From Taeniopygia guttata (Eukaryota; Chordata; Aves; Passeriformes; Estrildidae), in the NCBI RefSeq assembly GCF_048771995.1, contig NC_133024.1, positions 114,791,501 through 114,855,500 of the forward strand: a DNA stretch of 64,000 nucleotides. The letters run 5' to 3'. Each line of letters opens with the position of its first letter. Positions within the stretch are counted from its first letter, which is position 1. The notes beneath the pieces are model-generated. The model did no database searches, was not told the DNA's origin, and was given only the letters and a program-made list of their open reading frames with translations. The translations under genes were made by a program, and so were the position numbers. Positions 1 through 38,344 of this stretch are shown one piece after another.

Positions 1-1973
1 ATAGATGTGACTGGGTGGCAGGAGATGGGATGGGGAGAAGATGGGAGATGCCACGAGGGCTGTCCCTGCAGAGAGATCTGAGTGTCCCAGAGGATTCCCA
101 ATGGGATGATGCCCAGGAGCGTTCCCAGAGGGAAGGTGAGAGGTACCAAGACCTCTCAGCATGGGGACAAGGTGTGCACTGCCACATGTCCCAATGGGAA
201 GACAGGAGAGAGCTGGAATTGTCCCAAGTCAGAGACAGCAGTGGCAGGGAGCTGTGCCAAGGAGCAGACGCTGCAGCCCAAGAGCTGCCCCGGTGGGACG
301 ATGTGAGGGAGCGAAAGCTGTCCCAAAGGGAGGAAGATGTGAGCAGGCAGGAGCTGTCCCGATGGGGACACAACATCAGCTCAGAGATCTGGGACAGACC
401 CTTGTGCCCAGTGAGGGACGAGGAGCCTCAGCCTTGTCCCCCAGAGGGGCCCAGCTCTGCCAGCCCCGTGGGCACAGAGGTGGCAGCAGAGGCAGTGCCT
501 GCCCTAACCAGCGCCTCTCCTGCCCCACAGAGTCCCACGGAGGCCGAGCCGGCAGCTGCTGCCCCGGCTGGAGCTGCTGAGGAGGAGGAGGAGCCAGGGT
601 GGGCAGTGTTGGCGCTGGCAGGGCCAGTGCAGTCACAGCACTGGAGCCTGGAGGCCTTGGCTCCGGACAGCGACCGGAATTCTGATAGTGAGGAGGAGAG
701 CCCGGTTCCTGCCCCACACAGAACCCCCAGCCCCTCATCTGCCCCGCTGGGAGCCCAGGCCCCCTGGGAAGAGCCGGAGTGGGCAGTGTTGGCGCTGGCA
801 GGGCCAGTGCTGTCACAGCACTGGAGCCTGGAGGCCTTGGCTCCGGACAGCGACTGGTCATCCAACAGTGAGGAAGAGGAAGGAGAAGTGGAGCCAGAGC
901 TGTCCCAGGGGACAGTCTCGCTCATCCAAGAGCTGTCCCAGGAGGAGGACAATGTGAGCTCCAGCTCTGGGGAGAAGCCTGTGGGCCCAGTGAAGGAGGG
1001 GGACACCCAGCCTTCTCCCCCAGAGGGGCCCAGCTCTGCCAGCCCCGTGGGCACAGAGGTGGCAGCAGAGGCAGCCCCTGCCCTGCCCAGCGCCTCTCCT
1101 CTCCCCGGCAGTCCCACGGAGGCTGAGCCGGCAGCTGCTGCCCCGTCCGGAGCTGCTGAGGAGGCAGCAGCGGGGTCAGGGCTGGCAGTGCAGGAGAGGA
1201 CAGATGACGATGACGATGATGAAATGAAATTCTGGCAATACTTGGATGACCTGGCGCCTTTCCTGGTTGGAGACCCAGAGCTGTCCCAGGAAGCGTCCTA
1301 CTATGAACAATACACAGAGGAAGATCTGCCCTATGGTGTAGTCATGAGTTATCACCAACTCTTTGACTGGGAAAAATATTTGGAGCAAGACCTGTCCCAG
1401 GGAGAAGTCAGCAGCTCCCAAGGCCCCTCGGACTGGGAAGAATACCCTGAGCAAGTGCTGTGCGGAGGAGATGTCATCAGCTGCGAAGAAGTTTCGGACT
1501 GGGAAGAGCACCTTGGCCAGAAGGTGTCCAGAGGGAATGGCAGCAGACCCTCAGGACTCTCCAGCTGGGAAGACGACAGCGACACGGGGCTCATGCAGGA
1601 GAACTGGCCCCAGCACGTCATCTTGGCCAAGCCCCTGTGCCCCGAGGACGATGAGTGGGACGATGTGAGCCTCCTGGAGCTGCCCCCAGAAGACGGCAAA
1701 GACCAGAAAAGGAAAGTTTTAGTGGCAGAGGGGCTCCCAGTGCCCGTCCCTCGGGAGGCCTGGGCTGAGTGCCCGGCACAGGAGCCGTGCAGCCAAGGGC
1801 CGGCGCCTGCCCCGCACAGCCCCCCCAGCCCCTGGCCTGCCCGGCTGGGAGCCCAGGCCCTCCGCGGGCAGCCGGCTGCCCCCAGGAAACGTCCCTCCCG
1901 CTTCAGGCGGGCGCTACGGGCGCTGCGGGGGCTGTTCCGCTGTCCCTGCCTCAGGCCACGCACCGAGGAGTAA
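1..1973 (+). CDS. Acidic WED/ELSQ-repeat protein, 5'-incomplete
   Basis: The frame is open from the window edge to the TAA at 1971-1973. The first in-window ATG in frame is near 30, but no stop lies upstream, so the protein or exon probably begins outside. The product is unrecognised. It is rich in Glu/Asp, Ser, Pro and Ala. The N-terminal part repeats ELSQ/ELSRW and WDD/WED motifs. Two Pro/Ala-rich segments beginning GPSSASPVGTEVAAEA (near residues 144 and 339) and two copies of a WAVLALAGPV-SQHWSLEALAPDSD module (near residues 193 and 258) are internal duplications. Three DWEEY/DWEEH-type repeats follow near residues 450-510. The C-terminus changes to a basic stretch (RFRRALRALRGLFRCPC), which could be an amphipathic or Cys-modified membrane anchor; that is inference. 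No signal peptide or catalytic motif is seen. CAG trinucleotides near 530 could be splice acceptors, so the exon structure is uncertain. Confidence 0.55.
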   Translation, partial: RCDWVAGDGMGRRWEMPRGLSLQRDLSVPEDSQWDDAQERSQREGERYQDLSAWGQGVHCHMSQWEDRRELELSQVRDSSGRELCQGADAAAQELPRWDDVRERKLSQREEDVSRQELSRWGHNISSEIWDRPLCPVRDEEPQPCPPEGPSSASPVGTEVAAEAVPALTSASPAPQSPTEAEPAAAAPAGAAEEEEEPGWAVLALAGPVQSQHWSLEALAPDSDRNSDSEEESPVPAPHRTPSPSSAPLGAQAPWEEPEWAVLALAGPVLSQHWSLEALAPDSDWSSNSEEEEGEVEPELSQGTVSLIQELSQEEDNVSSSSGEKPVGPVKEGDTQPSPPEGPSSASPVGTEVAAEAAPALPSASPLPGSPTEAEPAAAAPSGAAEEAAAGSGLAVQERTDDDDDDEMKFWQYLDDLAPFLVGDPELSQEASYYEQYTEEDLPYGVVMSYHQLFDWEKYLEQDLSQGEVSSSQGPSDWEEYPEQVLCGGDVISCEEVSDWEEHLGQKVSRGNGSRPSGLSSWEDDSDTGLMQENWPQHVILAKPLCPEDDEWDDVSLLELPPEDGKDQKRKVLVAEGLPVPVPREAWAECPAQEPCSQGPAPAPHSPPSPWPARLGAQALRGQPAAPRKRPSRFRRALRALRGLFRCPCLRPRTEE

Positions 1974-2459
1974 AACGGGCACGGAAAAGGGTGAAGAGCA
2001 TGAAGAGAAGGAAGGTTAAGAACAGGAAGAACATGAAGATGACCGCTCCTGCCAGTCCCGCTCCTCTGTGTCAGAGCAGCAGCTCTTCGGTTCGGCTCGA
2101 GGGGCTCAGAGATTGCTGCTGCAGCTCCTCCAAGCCAGGGAAGAGAAAAGCCTTTGGATGGGCCAGGCAAACCAAGCAAGCCAAGCAAAGCCCAAGCACG
2201 CAGAGCCATGAAGACCTGGGCAGTGAGGCTTGGAAAATGCCCACCCAAAGAGCCCAAAGCTCCCCCATCCCTGCCCCGCACACACCCGGCCCCGGGCTGG
2301 AAGGTGCAACAACCATTTCTTGGGCACAAAGCAGAGGCTCCTGGAACAGACTCTCAGCACAAACCCCTCCGGGACAACGGCAAAGAAGACAAAGACAAAG
2401 AAGATGAAGACAAAGACACAGAAAAAGAGGACACCGACGACTCAGCAGATGAAGATGAT

Positions 2460-2690
2460 GAAGACAGTGAAGAAGATGACGACAAATAGGATGAAGAAGA
2501 TGAAGAAGACAACAAAGAGGAAGAAGACAAAGATGAAGACAGTGAAGAAGATGGTGACAAATAGGATGAAGAAGATGAAGAAGACAACAAAGAGGAAGAA
2601 GACAAAGATGAAGACAGTGAAGAAGATGACGACAAATAGGATGAAGAAGATGAAGAAGACAACAAAGAGGAAGAAGACAAAGATGAAGAC
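2460..2690 (+). repeat. 75-bp GAAGAA-type tandem repeat, 3 units
   Basis: Three near-identical 75-bp units of GAT/GAA/GAC triplets. 75 bp is exactly 25 codons. In the acidic reading frame each unit ends in the same TAG (2487, 2562, 2637), so one 24-residue acidic peptide plus stop is repeated. Confidence 0.85.
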
Positions 2691-3020
2691 TAAAAAGACA
2701 AGACATAGAATGTTGATTTAAGAATAGATAGAAGAAGTATAGTAATAAGAATTTAGAAATACTTAGAAGAAGAAGAGTACTAGGAATAGGAGTAAGAATT
2801 TCAAAATATGTAGAAGAAGAATAATAGGAATAAGAATTTTTACATATGTAGAAGAAGAAAAAGAATAGGAATAGGAATAAGAGTTTTAAAGTATGTAGAA
2901 GAAGAAGAATAGGAATAGGAATAAGAATATAAAAATACATAGAAGTAGCAAACAAGAAGAATAGTAAAGTGTAGGAAGAAGATAAACCATAAGAAGAATA
3001 AGAATAGGAAAGTGAAGAGA
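2690..3020 (+). repeat. Simple GAA/AATAGG-rich low-complexity tract
   Basis: Irregular repeats of AGAAGAAGAATAGGAATA type run for about 300 bp with no coding frame. Confidence 0.7.
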
Positions 3021-3129
3021 AAATTGAAGAAATAAATAAAACATAGAAATAATTTATTGCTATTACATATTGTATATTTATATTACAGTCTATGCAATAA
3101 AAACATAAATGTACCATATGTTGTAACCA

Positions 3130-3706
3130 CAATGCATCATAACGCCCCCACGCTGTTCCCGCTATTGAAGAATCTGTGTGTTTGCTAACACCGTCGGTCA
3201 GGCCCCAGAGCAGAGTGCCCAGATTCCGTGTCCTTCTCTCCGAGGTGCCGATGCGCTGTCCCAGCCCGAGCCCCGGAGCGCCCCGCGGGCAGCGCGGGCT
3301 CAGCCCCAGCGGCAGCGGGAGAGTTCCCGGCCGGGCCGGCGGGGCAGGGCTGTCGCTGCTCTCTGCGGGCAAACGGGAGGCGCAGGCTGAGCCCGGCTGG
3401 CAGAGAGCTGTGCCGGGCAGCCCTTTGCAGCAGGGCTGTGCAGGCAGCACAGCGAAGGCAGCGGAGCCCCGCTCTGCCGCTGCCCGTGGCCGGGGAGCCG
3501 GGCCGGGGCTGTTCCTGCAGCCCTGCCTGCCTCCAGCAGCCCTGGGCCGGGCGGGAGGGGTTCCCCCGCTGCAGCCCCGGCTGAGGCAGCAGCAGCAGCT
3601 CTGTGCTGCTCCTGACACATCCCTGCGGCAGCAGCTGCACGGGGCTGTGCAGCCACAGAGCCCAAAGCAGCGCAGCAGCAGCGCAGCAGCAGCGCAGCTC
3701 TGGGGC

Positions 3707-3747
<41 letters not shown>

Positions 3748-3760
3748 GCAGCCCCACAGG
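3130..3760. promoter_or_regulatory. CpG-rich stretch, possible CpG-island promoter
   Basis: Positions 3235-3560 are GC-rich with many CpGs, unlike the AT-rich flanks. Overlapping frames are open on both strands, which is expected from composition and is not taken as coding. It lies between the end of the acidic gene and the GART-like gene, so it could hold a promoter or the untranslated first exon of the latter about 4.6 kb upstream of its ATG. This is inference; no TATA box or initiator was identified. Confidence 0.3.
3706..3748 (+). repeat. CTG/CAG trinucleotide run
   Basis: About 13 uninterrupted CTG units, preceded at 3665-3697 by interrupted GCAGCAGCA units that are complementary and could form a hairpin. 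Confidence 0.9.
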
Positions 3761-3891
3761 GCTCAGGGCTGAGCAGCCGTGCCTGGAGCCGCTCCTGGCT
3801 CCTCCAGCCTCGGGGCTGCTCCTCTGCTGCTCCAGGGCAGGGCCTTTCTCCGGGATTGGCTTTTCTTTCTGCTGGGAGAGCTCTCACAGAA

Positions 3892-4195
3892 CCCCAAAAT
3901 CCCTGGGGCTGGAAAAGCCCTCCCAGCCCAGGGAGTCCCAGCTGGGCCCCATGCCCACCTTGTCCCCAGCCCAGAGCACTCAGTGCCACCTCCAGGGGAC
4001 ACCTGCAGGGGTGGGCACTCCAAAGCTCCCTGGGCAGCCCCTGCCAGGGCCTGAGCCCCCTTTCCATGGGGAAATTGCTGCTGCTGTCCCAGCTGAGCCT
4101 GCCCTGGCCCAGCCTGAGGCCGTTCCCTCTCCTCCTGTCCCTGTTCCCTGGAGCAGAGCCCGACCCCCCGGCTGTCCCCTCCTGTCAGGGGGTAT
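3892..4195 (-). mobile_element. CR1-type retroposon 3' fragment (variant subfamily)
   Basis: Reverse complement matches the copies at 22540-22862, 28920-29140 and 41253-41600, all sharing the GGCTGCCCAGGGAGC core typical of avian CR1 3' regions. Confidence 0.7.
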
Positions 4196-4199
4196 AGAA

Positions 4200-7100
4200 G
4201 GATTGTTCCTTTCCTGGGCCCTCTCCTCCTCTTCCCTGCTTTGCAAAACTAAAACGGAATCACTGAATTACAAATGCCACATGAATATTTGGGACTGGAT
4301 GTTGGCCCATTTCTTGTGTCCACAGGGACAACCACGTGTCTCCCTCCTCCCGAGCCCAAAATCCAACAGCAGAGACCCTAGGCCAGCATTCTCTCTGTGG
4401 GAGCAGCAGGAGGGAAGTTTGAGGACTTCTGCAGCCCTGAGAGAGGGGAAGGCAGGAAATCTCCTTTCTTTCTGTATTTTCCACACCAAATGAGACTCCT
4501 GCAATGGGAAAAGGAATTGTTCACGGTGGAGCTGCCCCCTGGGGCTCCAGCCCACAGGAGAGGCCTGGGGCAAAGCCAGGCTCCTCATAAAACAGGAAAG
4601 CTGGACAGGACAAACACACGTCAAACCAATATGGTTAATTAAACGTTCTCCGTTTATTAGTGAGAAGATGGCACTTTACCTACACTTCTATATAGTTTAC
4701 AGTTTACAAAGGCACTCTCATTGGCAAGCTAACATTGTTTGTCTTTGTCTTAAGGTGGACTAAACTTCTCATTATAAACCTATACTACTTCACACCCAGA
4801 CAGCCCAGCTCTTCACATCACACCTTAATAGAATTTCTAACTGTGCCACAAACTCTTAATTTCTAACTGTGCCACAAACTCTTAATTTCTCACTGCGTCA
4901 CAGGCTGGAAGGCCTCACAAGGCCCGATCTGAGGCCCAGACTGGAGTAGCTCAAATCTCATTCCAGACATAAATCATGGCCTCTCTCTCTCAGAAATGCT
5001 GCAACACTGGGGGACATCAGGTGTGCTCCCACCTGCAGCTCGGCACTTCAGAGCTGGGCCAGGAGTGGAAAATTTGGAGAGAAAACAGATTATCCAGAGC
5101 CACACTTGATCTGTGTCCCCTCACTCCCTGCACTTGGAGAAGGTGCTGGATAAATGATGGAGGGCGAGTGTAGGAAATCAGGAGGAACTCTGATTTTACT
5201 CCCCGTGTGCTGCTGTGCAGCCTCGGAAAGGAGAGGAGCTTTTGTGCACGGCTGAAGCGTGCAAGTCCTCCGGGAGTTCCACACCCTTCTGAAGCCTTGG
5301 TGGACCCAGCTGTTGGATTTTCCCTGATGCTGCTCAGCTTTGCTTCAGTGTGCCCAAAATAAAGAAGAGCACAGGAAACAAATTTAAAAGTTCAAAAAGA
5401 TGAGAACAACAAGTGACAAAATTGGTAAGCTTTTTCTAACATAGTTTTTTGTCTGCTTCTCTGAGATCCTTCCCCTGGTAGGGGATATACAGTTGTTCTT
5501 GCATGGGAGCTGCTGAGCTTAGCTTTGAGACTCTTTGTCACTGGGGCATTTTCTCTAGGGCTGAATCCTATTTCCATGGTCAGACAGGCTGGTGGGAGGA
5601 GCTGTTTGTGACCTTAAACAAGGAGGATGGAGAGAGAGAGGAGTGTCCACAGTGGTGAGGACAGGGAGGACTTGAAGGGTGGGAGGCACCGAGGGGATGC
5701 TGCTGGGGATCCTCCGACGGTGGAGGATCAAGGGGGACAGGGCAGCTGCAGGTCTGGCTGCCTCTTCCACCTCTTATGCTGTGCTTTAGGAGATCAGAAA
5801 TCATTTGGAGCTGAAGCAGGAGCTGGAGGAAGATCCTTCTGGAGGACTCCTTTTGTGTGGGCCAACAGCAGGGTCTGACACGGTAAGGGAAAAGAATTCC
5901 ACTGAGACGTCTCTCTCCAGTCTTTCTTCCAGCACCAGGAGTCCTTGAAGTTCTCTTTTTCTCCAGCAGCTCTGTCCCTCTCTCCAGCCTTCCCTCCTGG
6001 TCCAGCTCACTCACCAAATTTCCTCTCTTCCAGCACACTTTTGCTTGGCTTTGCGAAGAACATCCTTAGTGTCCTCCCTGGGAGGTGGAATGGGAAAGTG
6101 AATTTTCCCCAAAGGGCTGGAGGCACTGCTCACTCTTCCCAGTTGGGAACTTTAATTCATTCTGCTTTAGAAACTTCACAGAATTCTGAGATTATGGGCG
6201 GGGGGGGGGGGGGGGGGGGGGGGAAATTGCTTTTAAAACCTCTTTCCTTTTTATTGATAACTGTTGTACCATACTGGAGCCTCTCAGAGAGCATTGGTGC
6301 CCTTGTTAGAGACAGAACAGTTGTAACTCATCTTCATATTCACAGCCACTTCCAGGGATTATTTCTCAGGCAGTGACAAAAGGAAGGACAAAGCCTGACA
6401 CTCTGGATTGTTACCCAACAAAAAGGCTAAAAAAAGTCTTTTGCAAGGAAATCAGTCTGTCCCTGGTAGAGCATGAAGCATGTGTTCTGTGTTTCTACTC
6501 CTAGAGCACAATAGCTGAAATTTAAAAGCAAATAACCCCCAAAATTCTGCAGTTCCCGGAGCTGGGCTCTGAGAATTCCTGACTTTGTACTTGGGCAATT
6601 CAAGAGCGATGAAACAGAGAGAGTTAAACTGGATTTTTTTTGTGAGCTAAGGCAGTGAAATCCTGTCTCAGGAGCTGCAAGCACAATTCTAGCTGTACCA
6701 CAGCTCTATGAACATCTTGCCTGGAATATTCTCAGTGTCACCATTTAGTTCCCGCTTGCCTTTGGAAGTTGCACAATGAATTAAACCCAGGGGCTGTGAT
6801 TCCTCGGGAGAAGACAGCGGCACTTGCTGGTGTCTGTGGTACCTTTAATTTATGATCTCTCTCCTGGCTGAGGACTGGTTTCTCCATTAGCACCCCCCTT
6901 AAAGGTCACATTCGGAGATGCATTTTCCTCTCTGACATTTGTCCACATGCAGCATATAGGGAGAAATTAAGTTTGCAGATGTGACCTATGATAACATTTC
7001 TGAAATAAATCCAAACTAATCTGCCACAAAATATTGCTGAGGAACTGCTTGAAATGTCAGTGTGCCAGTGAGATGAACAGTTGTCTTTTATTGGATGTGC

Positions 7101-7610
7101 TGCTCTGCTGAAGTGTCCTCCAAGCAATTGCCCGTGGATAAAATCTGTCCTAAAATCTGCCTTTTCCATTTATTGCCAAGCATGATTGCACTCTTAAAAG
7201 CTTCTAGACCAATCACAGCATTCAGACTGAAATATGTTTATATTAAATATGAAAAGAAGATGAACAATTACATTTTTATTTTTCCACATCTATTTATTAT
7301 ATAGTTATTCATTATATAGATATTCATTGCTTAGTTCTGTCTTATATATTTTATTATCACTTGTTTATTAGATATAGATTATTTTTGTTCAGAAATAAAT
7401 ACATATATAACTTATAAAATATATTAAAACATACTTTTAGAGCATTTGTATGACACTTTTATTCCTGTCCTGTGCAGTTGTACAAAGGACCTGATGAAAC
7501 TTACTCAATTATTTCATATCTGTGGGTGCTTAAGAGATGAAATCTTGACTCTGCTGGAACAAGTGGGGACAATTCCCAGTGCATTTGTTGTGTGTATTTC
7601 AACCAGATGT
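4200..7610. other. Gene-free stretch
   Basis: No supported exon is seen. A 29-bp direct repeat (TTTCTAACTGTGCCACAAAC type) lies at about 4830-4895, a long G run at 6200-6223, and AT-rich sequence at 7230-7450. The section 4640-4940 may be an old LTR fragment, but this could not be established. Confidence 0.5.
6200..6223 (+). repeat. Homopolymer of 24 G
   Basis: Preceded by GGGC, giving nearly continuous G for about 28 bases. It could form a G-quadruplex and is a likely place for sequencing length error. Confidence 0.9.
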
Positions 7611-7616
7611 GACTGA

Positions 7617-8064
7617 TGTGACCGATGTTTGAAGGAGCTGGGGCTGTTCAGCTGGAGAAGAGGAGGCTCAGAGGTGCCCTTATTGCCCTCCACAGCTCCT
7701 GAAGGGAGGCTGCAGACAGGTGGGGTCGGTCTCTGCCCCCAGGCAGCACTGACAGAACAAGAGGACACAGCCTCAGCTACGGCAGGGAAGGTGCAGGTTG
7801 GATATTAGGAAAAAATTTTCTCTGAAGGAATAATAAAGCACTGGGATTGTCTTCCCAGGGAGGTGGTGGAATCAAAATCTCTGGGTGTGTTTAAAAAAAG
7901 ACTGGACATGGCACTTGGTGTTATAGTCTGGATGAGGTGTTAGGGCATGGGTTGGACTTGATGATGTTAGAGGTCTCTTCCAGCCTCATGATTCTGCGAT
8001 TCTGGGATTCTGTGATTCTGTGATTCTGGGATTCTGGGATTCTGGGATTCTGTGACTCTGTGTC
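7617..8064 (+). mobile_element. CR1 retroposon 3' end with ATTCTG-type tail
   Basis: Carries the typical avian CR1 3' region (GAGAAGAGGAGGCTCAGAGG onward, GGTTGGACTTGATGATG near the end) and closes with tandem ATTCTGTG/ATTCTGGG octamers at about 7988-8055. It ends about 150 bp before the first coding exon of the GART-like gene. Confidence 0.9.
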
Positions 8065-8137
8065 CATCCAGTGGCACTGCTGGCACAGCCACCGTGTCCC
8101 GTGGCTACGAGCACCTTTGTGCCACAAACGGGGTTAA

Positions 8138-36021
<27,884 letters not shown>

Positions 36022-36040
<19 letters not shown>

Positions 36041-37205
36041 GGGGATCTGGGTGGGTGTCTGAGGGGCTCTGGGGCAGTCCCTGAGGGGCTCTGGGCAGTC
36101 CCTGAGGGGATCTGGGCAATCCCTGAGGGGCTCTGGGGCAGTCCTTAAGGGGCTCTGGGCAGTCCCTGAGGGGATCTGGGGCAGTCCTTAAGGGGCTCTG
36201 GGCAGTCCCTGAGGGGCTCTGGGCAGTCCCTGAGGGGCTCTGGGGCAGTCCCTGAGGGGATCTCGGTGGGTCCCTGAGGGGATCTGGGGCAGTCCTTAAG
36301 GGGATCTGGGCAGTCCTTGAGGGGATCTGGGGCAGTCCCTGAGGGGATCTGGGGCAGTCCTTGAGGGGATCTGGGGCAGTCCTTGAGGGGCTCTGGGCGG
36401 ATCCCTGAGGGGCTCTGGGCAGTCCTTAAGGGGATCTGGGCAGTCCCTGAGGGGATCTGGGGAAGTCCTTGAGGGGCTCTGGGCGGGTCCCTGAGGGGAT
36501 CTGGGCAGTCCCTGAGGGGATCTGGGCAGACCCTGAGGGGATCTGGGCAGTCCCTGAGGGGATCTGGGCAGTCCTTAAGGGGATCTGGGCAGTCCTTGAG
36601 GGGATCTGGGCAGTCCCTGAGGGGATCTCGGCGGGTCCCTGAGGGGATCTGGGTTGGACCTTGAGGGACTCTGGGCTGAACCTTGACGGACTCTGGGCAG
36701 TCCCTGAGGTGCTCTGGGCAGTCCCTGAGAGAATCTGGGCAGTCCCTGAGGGGATCTGGGGCAGTCCTTGAGGGGATCTGGGGCAGTCCCTGAGAGGATC
36801 TGGGCAGTCCTTGAGGGGATCTGGGCAGTCCCTGAGGGGATCTGGGCAGTCCTTGAGGGGATCTGGGCAGTCCCTGAGGGGCTCTGGGGCAGTCCTTAAG
36901 GGGATCTGGGCAGTTCCTAAGGGGATCTGGGCAGTCCCTGAGGGGATCTGGGCAGTCCTTGAGGGGATCTGGGCAGTCCTTGAGGGGATCTGGGCAGTCC
37001 CTGAGGGGATCTGGGGCAGTCCCTGAGGGGATCTGGGCAGTCCTTGAGGGGATCTGGGGCAGTCCTTGAGGGGATCTGGGTCAGTCCCTGAGGGGATCTG
37101 GGTCAGTCCTTGAGGGACTCTGGGCAGGTCCCTTAGAGGATATGGGCTGGACCCTAAGGGGGTCTAGGCAGGTCCCTGAGGGGCTCTGGATGGGTCCCTG
37201 AGGGG
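36022..37205 (+). repeat. 21/22-bp minisatellite, about 50 units
   Basis: Units of CCCTGAGGGGATCTGGGCAG type run for about 1.2 kb. The first unit overlaps the end of the GART-like coding region and contains its stop codon. Confidence 0.95.
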
Positions 37206-37589
37206 CTCAGGCTCTGCTCGTTTTCCCTCCTCTTCCCTTCTCCTCCATGTCCTTCTCTTGGATGTCTCAGTATCCCAAGTTTCCGTTCCCAGCCTTTCCC
37301 CTGAGTTGTTAGCTTTTGTTACACCCCTTTGGAAAATCCATGGTGGGAGCCAGGCTGGCTTTTCAGGTTTGGAATTCCTTCGTTCTGTTTTTAAACCTGT
37401 AAAGGAGAAAATGTGTAACATGGACAGGGCTCGAGCTGTAAAACTGATCTGGTGTTTCCAAGGGGAACTCATCCTTCCAAGGGATCCATTTCTGTGGCAG
37501 AGCAGCAAAAGCTTCCCAGAATAACCCCAAACAGGACCTGCTGCTGCAAGAGTGGGACAACAAAGTCATGGAGCTGCTGGAGAGAGCCC

Positions 37590-38022
37590 AGAGGAACCCC
37601 AGAGCTGCTGCAGGGCCGGAGCCCCTCTGGAGCCAGGCTGGGAGAGCTGGGAATGTTCAACCTGGAGAGGAGAAGCTCCAGGCAGAGCTCAGAGCCCTGC
37701 CAGGGCCTGAAGGGGCTCCAGGAGAGCTGCAGAGGGACTGGGGACAAGGATGGAGGGACAGGACACAGGGAATGGCTCCCAGTGCCAGAGGGCAGGGCTG
37801 GGTAGGAGATTGGGAATTGGGAATTGTTCCCTGGCAGGGTGGGCAGGGCTGGGATGGAATTCCCAGATTCCCCTGGATCCCTGGCTGTGCCCAAGGCCAG
37901 GCTGGACACTGGGGCTGGAGCAGCCTGGCACAGTGGGAGGTGTCCCTGCCATGGCAGGGGTGGCACTGGGTGGGATTTGAGGTCCCTCCCAACCCAAACC
38001 TTGTGTGATTCTGTGAAATCCC
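37590..38022 (+). mobile_element. CR1 retroposon 3' end
   Basis: Starts around GAGCCAGGCTGGGAGAGCTG and ends CCTTGTGTGATTCTGTGA. Confidence 0.9.
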
Positions 38023-38344
38023 ATTTCACATCAGGCTCACATGGCAAAATATCAGAATCTGGACCAAGGTGCCTGTGATGGAGACGGGTGTTGGATTTGG
38101 GACAGATCTCTCTGTCGGCCTCTCTGGCAGTGTTCCAACTGCTCTGATCAATAATGTGATATTGATTCCCTGCACAGGCAGTGATTTCACCCCTCCAAGG
38201 CTTTATTTCCTCTGCCTTCCTTGGCTGGAGCTGTGTCACTGCCCCTCCAACCCACAATCCCCACACTATGTACAGCCCCTTCCCTCCTCCCCACTACAGC
38301 CCTGGGAATCAAATCCTAAGAAATACTTCTAGCTAGATTTTTTT

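Larger units (their letters stand above)
1974..3110 (+). other. Probable 3' UTR of the acidic-protein gene, purine-rich
   Basis: This stretch is strongly GA-rich on the plus strand and carries AATAAA-type signals near 3035 and 3099, after which composition changes. Short open frames here (for example 2154-2489, an acidic DDSADEDDEDSEEDDDK tail) stop repeatedly. A 3' UTR is the simplest reading. A spliced acidic C-terminus cannot be excluded. Confidence 0.4.

Noticed and set aside
2071..3618. 515-codon minus-strand frame with Ser/Leu/Cys runs
   Set aside because: Complement of the GAA-rich tract; low-complexity composition keeps it open.
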